From: Plantactinospora endophytica
GTDB taxonomy: Bacteria > Actinomycetota > Actinomycetes > Mycobacteriales > Micromonosporaceae
NCBI RefSeq assembly: GCF_016862915.1
Contig: NZ_BONW01000039.1
Span: 62,001-126,000, forward strand
Direction: 5' to 3'
Length of the DNA stretch: 64,000 nucleotides
The position numbers and the translations under genes are program-made. The notes beneath the pieces are model-generated. The model ran no database searches. It was not told the DNA's origin and saw only the letters and a list, made by a program, of their open reading frames with translations. Positions 59,501 through 64,000 of the stretch are shown here, piece after piece (the first letter of the stretch is position 1; each line of letters starts with the position of its first letter).

Positions 59501-60008
59501 GGGTGCTCTCGAGTTGGGTGAGGCGACACTCGAACGCTACGGCCGGATGTTCGGGCCGCACCATTCGTACACGCTCTCCGCCCGGACCAATCTCGCGATC
59601 GTGTTGCGGCTGCAAGGCGATGTGGAGGCGGCGTACCGGCACAACAAGGAAGCGTTGGAACTTCTGCACTCCACGCTCGGCGACGACCATCCGGTCACGT
59701 TGATCTGCGCCACGAACCTGGCGAGTGACCTCTATGCGCTCGGCAAGGTCCAGGAGGCGTACGAGCAGGACACCGACACGTTGGCCCGCTCGGAACGGAC
59801 GCTCGGGGTCGAGCACCCGTCGACTCTCGCCTGCAGCGTCAACCTGGCACTGGACCTGCGGGCACTGGGCCGGGTCAACGAGGCGGACAAGATCCTCGCC
59901 GACACGATGGCCAGACTCCGGCGGGTACTGGGCGACCGGCATCCGGCCACGCTGAACGCGATCCAGAACGTCCGGGCAGACTGCGACGTGGATCCGATGC
60001 CGCTGTGA
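56580..60008 (+). CDS. EAD2-NB-ARC-TPR signalling ATPase (FxsT-like)
   Basis: The 1142-residue STAND protein has three parts. Residues ~10-110 form a small helical domain (IEVQFMN, RLHVVEIV, RALVAAL) of the effector-associated domain 2 type. After a disordered acidic linker comes an NB-ARC ATPase with P-loop GMGGVGKSQVA (~residues 357-367), Walker B WLLVFDNAE and GLPL-type DLPLAIEQAAAW. From residue ~715 on there are about ten tandem tetratricopeptide repeats of ~42 residues ending in LxxxHPxT. The NB-ARC/TPR order matches the FxsT proteins of FxSxx-COOH clusters. It probably senses a ligand through the TPRs and recruits the phosphorylase effector downstream. GTG start with GGGGGAAGAG upstream. 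Confidence 0.9.
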   Translation: MAQGSIKKDPAAELRDALISALIEVQFMNALPDRRLLINLVRRDVINFPDVQERPEARLHVVEIVLACLGNPGGLRALVAALSTMAPDAPGTKRATQLIESAALLNLLPDSEVKRIHELLRRAEDGRPDPGWWRPTVSTSAPRLPGTVRNLTAAFDHLATQPIGQHRVPAALALVSDVAAQLDGPIAVELSHWAEGHAERLELLEEFRALRRQPDDSAEEAAVVAASAGPADGPAIPHQSEAPPEEADDSVGEDPQGTGQIDTISASSPAGSDRLVEIGPTDVADLPVQSESDAGLLRGDPMPPVAPTQRSTAKLPQVWGDVPQRNPNFTGRKELLEHLHNELQTSRETAVLPQALHGMGGVGKSQVAIEYVHQHSGDYDLVWWVPSEQDGQILASLTKLAQRLDLEVSPEANSAVPAVREALSTGQVPYDSWLLVFDNAETPDEVQKYFPTGGAGKILVTSRDLDWARVSQAIEVDVFTREESRTFLRKRNPELSDADTDRLAEALGDLPLAIEQAAAWRAATGMPVDEYLALLEDKRIELLDASPSPDYKRSVAAAWKLSLERLKEVNESAFQLLQICSFFAPEPISRDLFAGSPTAPITPALDTTLSDKFRLSRAIRDIQRYALARIDHRRNTLQIHRLIQAVLVGEMGDDERELMRRGAHTLLANGNPNNPSRRERWENYLALRPHVAVSRAVESTDPRVQDLVFGIVQFLYHWGDHTGSEELAEEAYGLWVRHRGETAPQTLRLAKWLGWTRWINGKYREARELNQHTLELYRQTLGEEDEGTIDAMYMVSIDLRTSGDFTAARELDEQALAIARREFGDDDFATLVCASSLGVSLRLNGEFARAAKLDRDTADRRATLLGSDDEATLNTLNGLCIDMRESGSYLEARRQQEELYARHLTAFGPDAPATLRAARTLAVARRKAGDHSGALSLAETTLEKYRRRYDDDYPDTIATAVNFAIDLRHTGDLAGALELGEATLERYGRMFGPHHSYTLSARTNLAIVLRLQGDVEAAYRHNKEALELLHSTLGDDHPVTLICATNLASDLYALGKVQEAYEQDTDTLARSERTLGVEHPSTLACSVNLALDLRALGRVNEADKILADTMARLRRVLGDRHPATLNAIQNVRADCDVDPMPL

Positions 60009-60087
60009 CGACCGATTCCGTCGGCCGGAATGGCTCCGGGGCGGCGGAACCGGTCGTGTCGTCCGCGCAGCCCAGGGACCGGAGCGG

Positions 60088-60270
60088 TCAATCCACCCGT
60101 CCCGGCGGTCCGCTGCCGCCGATGTTGCTGCGCGGGCGCTCGACCTGGTAGAGCACCTGTTGCAGCGGCCGGGCCAGCAGTTCCCGGTCACGGCCTGCCA
60201 GGGTGGCGAGTGAGTCCGCGCTGAGGTCGACCAGTTCCGTCTCGACGTCACGGGAGAGGGAGAGTTCCAC
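60088..60270 (-). CDS. 60-residue FxSxx-COOH-like peptide lacking the F-x-S-x-x end
   Basis: GTG 60270 has AAGGAA 7 nt upstream, and the 60-residue product starts VELSLSRDVETELVDLSADSLATLAG. The ELVDLSxxSLxxLxxxDxxLLARPLxxVL core follows the leader pattern of FxSxx-COOH precursor peptides. However, it ends NIGGSGPPGRVD without the Phe-x-Ser-x-x terminus. It lies between the NB-ARC gene and the phosphorylase, on the opposite strand, 1.4 kb from an HExxH peptide hydroxylase gene. It may be a variant RiPP precursor or a decayed one. Confidence 0.6.
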   Translation of the reverse strand: MELSLSRDVETELVDLSADSLATLAGRDRELLARPLQQVLYQVERPRSNIGGSGPPGRVD

Positions 60271-60472
60271 TCGCCGGTTCCTTCCTCTTGACGGACGCCG
60301 TCCCATCACCCGCCGAGCGTGTGCTGGCGTGGCCGACATCGGTGGCGGGTGGACCGGGCCGTTGGCCCTGCGGTTTCACCAGTTTCCCACATGGCTCGGG
60401 CAAGTCGGTCGCGATTCCTCCTCTGTTTTTTCTACTCAGCGGGTGGGATGCTGAATCCTTTGGAGGCGTCCA

Positions 60473-61783
60473 ATGTCGAGATCGTTCGGCGCATCCCTCG
60501 ACGCCAAAGTCGGCATCGTCACCGCATTGCCCGTCGAATGTGTGGCGATGCGGTTGATGGTCGAGGAGCTGGAAGACCTCCGAGTGCACGGCGACCCCAA
60601 TCACTACCGCGCCGGCAGGCTGCCGAGCCGGGATCCGCGGCACCCGCACCGGGTCGTGGTCGCCGTGCAGACCGAGGACGGTACCCGTAACGCGGCCGCG
60701 ATCTGTGCGGACATGGCACGCAGCTTCGCCGGGCTGCGCACGTTCGTGATGTGTGGGATTGCCGGCGGTGTGCCCGTGCCGGACGAGCCGGGCCAGGTGC
60801 GGCTCGGCGACATCGTGGTGGCGACGAAGGGTGTGGTGGACTACGACCACGTCTGGACGGTCGACGGCGACGACACGCTCCGCCGGCCGGTGCAGCAGCC
60901 GTCGAAGGCGTTGCTTCGGGCGGACCGGGAACTGGAGATGAAGGAGCTGACCGGCGAGCAGCCCTGGGGCGCGCTGCTCGGCGAGGCGCAGACCAGGGCG
61001 GCGTTGTTCCGCCGGCCGGACGACGAGACTGATCCGCTCCGTCCGGGTGAGCAGCCCGACAGCCGTCGGGACTCGGCGCCCGGATGGCCGGTGGGGACGC
61101 CCCGGGTGCACCGTGGCGTGGTGGGCAGCGCCGACCGGCTGCTCCGCGACGCGGCCCGGCGGGACGCGTTGGCGGTCCGGCACCGGATCCGAGCCGTGGA
61201 GATGGAGGGCTCCGGGGTGGCGGTCGCCGCCGACCTCCACGAGCGGCAGTGGTTCATGGTCCGGGGCGTCGCCGACTACTGCGACAACCGGACGAAGAAC
61301 GACGTCTGGCATCCGTACGCGGCGCTGGCCGCAGCGGCGTACGTCCGCGCGCTGCTGGCCGAGGCGGTCCCGTTCGCCGAGGACGGGCGAGACGGGCGAC
61401 ACGACTGGAACGAGCGAGACGGCTGGAACGAACGAGACGGCCGGAACGAACGAGACGGTCGGGATGGTCGGGACGGGCGGCGGCCGACCAGATCGCCGAC
61501 GGACGGGCTCCAGACGATCGTCGACGCCCTGTTGAGCGTTCCGGCCATGCGTGACGACTACCAGCGGCGGGCGGTCATCGCGATGTTGCCCGAGCACATC
61601 CGTACGGCGGTTCCGGACAGCGTGGTCGGCCGGCTGCACGTCGTCGGGCTGGTGGGAACCTGTGAGCACTATCCGGACGGGCGGGACGCCCTGCTCGACG
61701 CCCTCCAACTCACGCTCGGCCCGGACGATCCGGAGTACCGGCGGATCAGCGAGGTCGTCCGGCGTCACTGGCCAGCGGGTTGA
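60473..61783 (+). CDS. Nucleoside-phosphorylase-fold effector with C-terminal EAD2
   Basis: The 436-residue protein has an N-terminal purine-nucleoside-phosphorylase/MTA-nucleosidase fold (residues ~10-300): VGIVTALPVECVAM, CGIAGGVPVPDE, GDIVVATKGVVDYD, the catalytic EMEGSGVAVAADL and VRGVADYCD with its Asp. A charged DGRDGR/NERDG repeat linker leads to a C-terminal helical domain (residues ~343-430) closely similar to the N-terminus of the NB-ARC protein. Such effectors are thought to hydrolyse nucleosides or nucleotides in bacterial immunity. GGAGG lies 7 nt before ATG 60473. Its 3' end overlaps the convergent HExxH gene by 38 bp. Confidence 0.88.
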   Translation: MSRSFGASLDAKVGIVTALPVECVAMRLMVEELEDLRVHGDPNHYRAGRLPSRDPRHPHRVVVAVQTEDGTRNAAAICADMARSFAGLRTFVMCGIAGGVPVPDEPGQVRLGDIVVATKGVVDYDHVWTVDGDDTLRRPVQQPSKALLRADRELEMKELTGEQPWGALLGEAQTRAALFRRPDDETDPLRPGEQPDSRRDSAPGWPVGTPRVHRGVVGSADRLLRDAARRDALAVRHRIRAVEMEGSGVAVAADLHERQWFMVRGVADYCDNRTKNDVWHPYAALAAAAYVRALLAEAVPFAEDGRDGRHDWNERDGWNERDGRNERDGRDGRDGRRPTRSPTDGLQTIVDALLSVPAMRDDYQRRAVIAMLPEHIRTAVPDSVVGRLHVVGLVGTCEHYPDGRDALLDALQLTLGPDDPEYRRISEVVRRHWPAG

Positions 61784-63614
61784 CGCCGGCCGTCAGCTCG
61801 TCCAGCCAGGCGGTGAGCCGGAGCGCATCGGGCCGATATCCCCGCTCGGCGGCGCGGGCGTACACGGCACGTACGAGTTCCGGCCGGTGCAGCAGTACGG
61901 AGTCCCGGTGCGGCAGTGCGGAGTCGGAGGTGGGGCCGAGCGTGGTGAGGCCCAGCCCGACCCAGGCGTTCAGGTCGTCGGCGTCCGCCGCGAGACGTGC
62001 GAGGTAGCCGGCCCGGGCAGCGTCGGCGTCACCCCGGACGAGCGCGATGTCGGCCTCGGAGACGTCGAGTGCGCGTAACCGGGGGCCGAGCTGGAGCGGA
62101 TATCCGGCGACGTACCGGCGGACGAGCAGCAGCAGCCCCTGCGACCAGCGCTGCTGCGGATGCGCGACGACGGCCGGCCGGTACGGGTCGACCTGCACGC
62201 CCCGCCCGCCGACCCAGGCCAGGGTCAGCCGACGGACGTCCTCGGCCGGCGGACGCAGGTGCCGGATCCGCCAGCCCGACCGGTGGCCGAGGGCGATCAG
62301 CTCGGCGGCCCGGGTCGACTCGACGGGCAGCGGTTCGGCCAACCACGGCTCGACCCGCTCGGCGAGCCGTCCGAGCAGCCGTTCACCCCAGTCGGTCAGC
62401 CCGGCCGGTCGCCGCAGCCCCCGAAGTGCCTCCCTGACCTGCGCCCGGGCGTACGCGTACTCCAGGTCCGCGTCGCGCCGCTGCGCTCCGGTGCAGGTGA
62501 GCCGGTAGTCGCGGAGGAACGCCGCGATGCCGACGAAGGCGTAGATCCCCTGTAGCAGGCCGCCCAGCGGGCGTGGGTCGTCGCGCCAGGGTGCGTACCT
62601 CGTCTGCTCGTCGCGGCCGGTGGTGAGCGGTACCAGGTGCATGAGTCCGCCGAGTTTGATGTGCTGGAACTCGTGCACCAGCGACACCGCCAGGGTCGCC
62701 TCGTCCGGCGGCGTCGAGACCATGACGCTGCCGAACGCCTCGCCGGTCGAGGCACTGCGGGTCTCCAGGTCGTCGCTGGTGGGTAGCGGCACCAGGGACA
62801 CCACGCCGGCCGCGATCGACTCGGCGGTGTCGGGCTGCTGCTCGTGGAGCAGCCGCCAGGCACCGGCGAGGAGTTCCGACCACCGGGCGACGGCGGCGTC
62901 GTCGAGCCGGTCCGGTTCGACCGGGTCGGCGAGTTCGCGGTACGGGTCGACGTCGTCGAGCAGGACGCGCAGTCCGGGACCGGTACCGGCCGACAGCCGC
63001 CGTAGGCCCCACCAGCCCGGTACGTCGTCCTCGGTCGAGTCGAGCCGGACGGTCACGCCCTGATCGGGGTCGCCGATCCGGACCCGGCCGTCCGCGCACT
63101 CCGCCTCGACCGCGCACCACCGTCCCGGTGCGGGCAGCACCGCCATGCCGAGCGAGGGCAGCATGACCCGGCCGGAGCGTGCGGGTAGCCGGGTACGCCA
63201 GCGCAGCCCGGCCCGGGCGGCGGCCACCAGTGCCACCGCGTGCAGGGCGCCGAAGTCGGCCCAGATCGGTGCCTGCGCGTCCGCCCCGCCCCGGTGGCGT
63301 CGGAGGGTGTACGCGGCCCAGTTGCCGATCTGCGGATGCAGCAGCAGGTCGGTGAACTCCGCCGGTGCCGACTCCTCCGCGCGGACCAGCACGTCCCGGG
63401 CGGTGTCGGCCGGCGGAAGCGGGCCGAGCAGCCGCGCGTCGGCGCTCGCGGCCTCGATCACCGCGTGCAGCAGCAGGAGTCGCCGGCTGCGCTGGGTGTG
63501 CCAGAGTTGTCGGACCAGGTCGGGTCCGCCCCCGCCGGTGCAGAGTGCGTCGAGGTGCCGCTCGGACAGGCGGTGGCGGGGGAGGTCCGGCTGTGGCTCG
63601 ACGTGGTCCACCAC
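61746..63614 (-). CDS. HExxH-motif peptide beta-hydroxylase-like enzyme (aKG-HExxH type)
   Basis: The ~622-residue protein carries H-E-F-Q-H (in VSLVHEFQHIKLGG, about residues 314-318) and the helical C-terminal part of the HExxH-motif putative peptide-modification family found beside FxsB and FxSxx-COOH precursors. Recent work on the family describes iron/2-oxoglutarate-type beta-hydroxylation of peptides. GTG 63614 has GAGGAG 7 nt upstream; GTG 63620 has almost no spacing. No radical-SAM FxsB gene is present in the window, so the substrate is either the small peptide at 60088 or one beyond the window. Confidence 0.85.
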   Translation of the reverse strand: MVDHVEPQPDLPRHRLSERHLDALCTGGGGPDLVRQLWHTQRSRRLLLLHAVIEAASADARLLGPLPPADTARDVLVRAEESAPAEFTDLLLHPQIGNWAAYTLRRHRGGADAQAPIWADFGALHAVALVAAARAGLRWRTRLPARSGRVMLPSLGMAVLPAPGRWCAVEAECADGRVRIGDPDQGVTVRLDSTEDDVPGWWGLRRLSAGTGPGLRVLLDDVDPYRELADPVEPDRLDDAAVARWSELLAGAWRLLHEQQPDTAESIAAGVVSLVPLPTSDDLETRSASTGEAFGSVMVSTPPDEATLAVSLVHEFQHIKLGGLMHLVPLTTGRDEQTRYAPWRDDPRPLGGLLQGIYAFVGIAAFLRDYRLTCTGAQRRDADLEYAYARAQVREALRGLRRPAGLTDWGERLLGRLAERVEPWLAEPLPVESTRAAELIALGHRSGWRIRHLRPPAEDVRRLTLAWVGGRGVQVDPYRPAVVAHPQQRWSQGLLLLVRRYVAGYPLQLGPRLRALDVSEADIALVRGDADAARAGYLARLAADADDLNAWVGLGLTTLGPTSDSALPHRDSVLLHRPELVRAVYARAAERGYRPDALRLTAWLDELTAGVNPLASDAGRPR

Positions 63615-63769
63615 TGACACACTCCTCGCTCCGTCTTACGTAGACAGCGCTGTCCCGTCCGTGGCCAGTGCCGGAAACTCTACCGTCGCCGCCTCTCGCG
63701 GCAACCTATCGACGGATGGCGATCAGATGTGCCGTTCCGGCGCGGGTGGAGGATTGCCGGAACGCCGTA

Positions 63770-63809
63770 CGGGGTGGCACCGGAAACGTCGGCTTCCGGT
63801 GCCACCCCG
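63770..63809 (-). terminator. 16-bp perfect hairpin terminator
   Basis: CGGGGTGGCACCGGAA (63770-63785) pairs perfectly with TTCCGGTGCCACCCCG (63794-63809) around an 8-nt loop. It begins 12 nt after the stop of the truncated gene to its right, the normal place for an intrinsic terminator, although no U tract follows. Confidence 0.8.
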
Positions 63810-63821
63810 CGGTAGCGCGTA

Positions 63822-64000
63822 CTACGGGTTGACGGTGATGGTGAAGGTGGACGTGGTGTTGCGGATGTTCTGGTAGTTGTTGCTCAGCCGGAGGTTGTTG
63901 AAGACCGCCGAGCCGCGCGCCGGACCCTGCCCGGCCTCCGGCATCTCGTTCGCCCAGATCCCGAACCCGGACTTCGCGTCGTACGCGTCACCGCTGCGTT
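63822..64000 (-). CDS. C-terminal end of a secreted (probably carbohydrate-active) protein, truncated by the window
   Basis: The last 58 codons read in from the window edge and end at a TAG at 63822-63824. The segment contains SGDAYDAKSGFGIWANEMP, NNLRLSNNYQNIRN and a final TFTITVNP. The Asn-rich, beta-strand-like ladder resembles the end of a parallel beta-helix or a sugar-binding module of exported glycosidases or lyases. The start and catalytic part lie beyond the window. Family assignment is a guess. Confidence 0.6.
   Translation of the reverse strand, partial: RSGDAYDAKSGFGIWANEMPEAGQGPARGSAVFNNLRLSNNYQNIRNTTSTFTITVNP

Overview
The window is GC-rich DNA with third codon positions mostly G or C, GTG starts, several leaderless starts, an ECF sigma pair, an actinobacterial HelD/HelR helicase and an NB-ARC/TPR protein next to an HExxH peptide hydroxylase. 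This points to a filamentous actinomycete, most likely Micromonosporaceae (family-level placement is inference). No tRNA, rRNA, CRISPR array, transposase or phage gene was recognised.

Layout. (1) 0-9 kb holds unrelated single genes: a MoaD-like protein with a BNR-repeat protein, a PEP-mutase-family enzyme, a secreted sialidase, a GT87 mannosyltransferase-like membrane protein, an LTA-synthase-like sulfatase, a VOC protein and an F420/PPOX-type oxidoreductase. (2) 9-44 kb is one long catabolic region. Two minus-strand units carry two solute-binding lipoproteins, three enolase-superfamily dehydratases, two dehydrogenases, an aldehyde dehydrogenase, a CoA-transferase pair and an SDR. An IclR gene sits between them and is transcribed divergently from the first. 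A plus-strand unit starts with a third binding protein and the only ABC ATPase and permease. It continues with an aldehyde dehydrogenase, a split transketolase, an alcohol dehydrogenase, two SDRs, an IlvD/Edd dehydratase, an FAD oxidoreductase, both aconitase X subunits, a selenoprotein of the UGSC family and an uncharacterised partner, then an FAD monooxygenase, a Rieske oxygenase with its reductase, and a second IclR gene. The gene set suggests uptake and breakdown of a hydroxylated or sugar-acid-like compound. The substrate cannot be read from the sequence. (3) 44.9-55.6 kb holds TetR, HelR, an S1-domain protein, a methyltransferase, a lipoprotein, a questin-oxidase-like protein, an ADP-ribosylglycohydrolase, an ECF sigma factor with its membrane partner, and a protein with possible helical repeats. 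(4) 56.6-63.6 kb is a conflict or signalling module: an NB-ARC/TPR protein, a nucleoside-phosphorylase-fold effector, a 60-residue peptide and an HExxH peptide-hydroxylase-like enzyme. A truncated secreted protein closes the window.

Main discoveries. The gene at 38229-38771 reads through an in-frame TGA at a U-G-S-C motif, followed by a hairpin that fits bacterial SECIS rules, so it is very probably a selenoprotein translated with an aconitase X pair. The NB-ARC protein and the phosphorylase effector carry the same small domain at opposite ends, which suggests homotypic recruitment. Four 17-bp inverted repeats with one 6-N5-6 geometry lie in front of genes of the catabolic region. Short tandem duplications recur at gene ends; one makes a relay of two 8-codon mini-ORFs between the aconitase X subunits.
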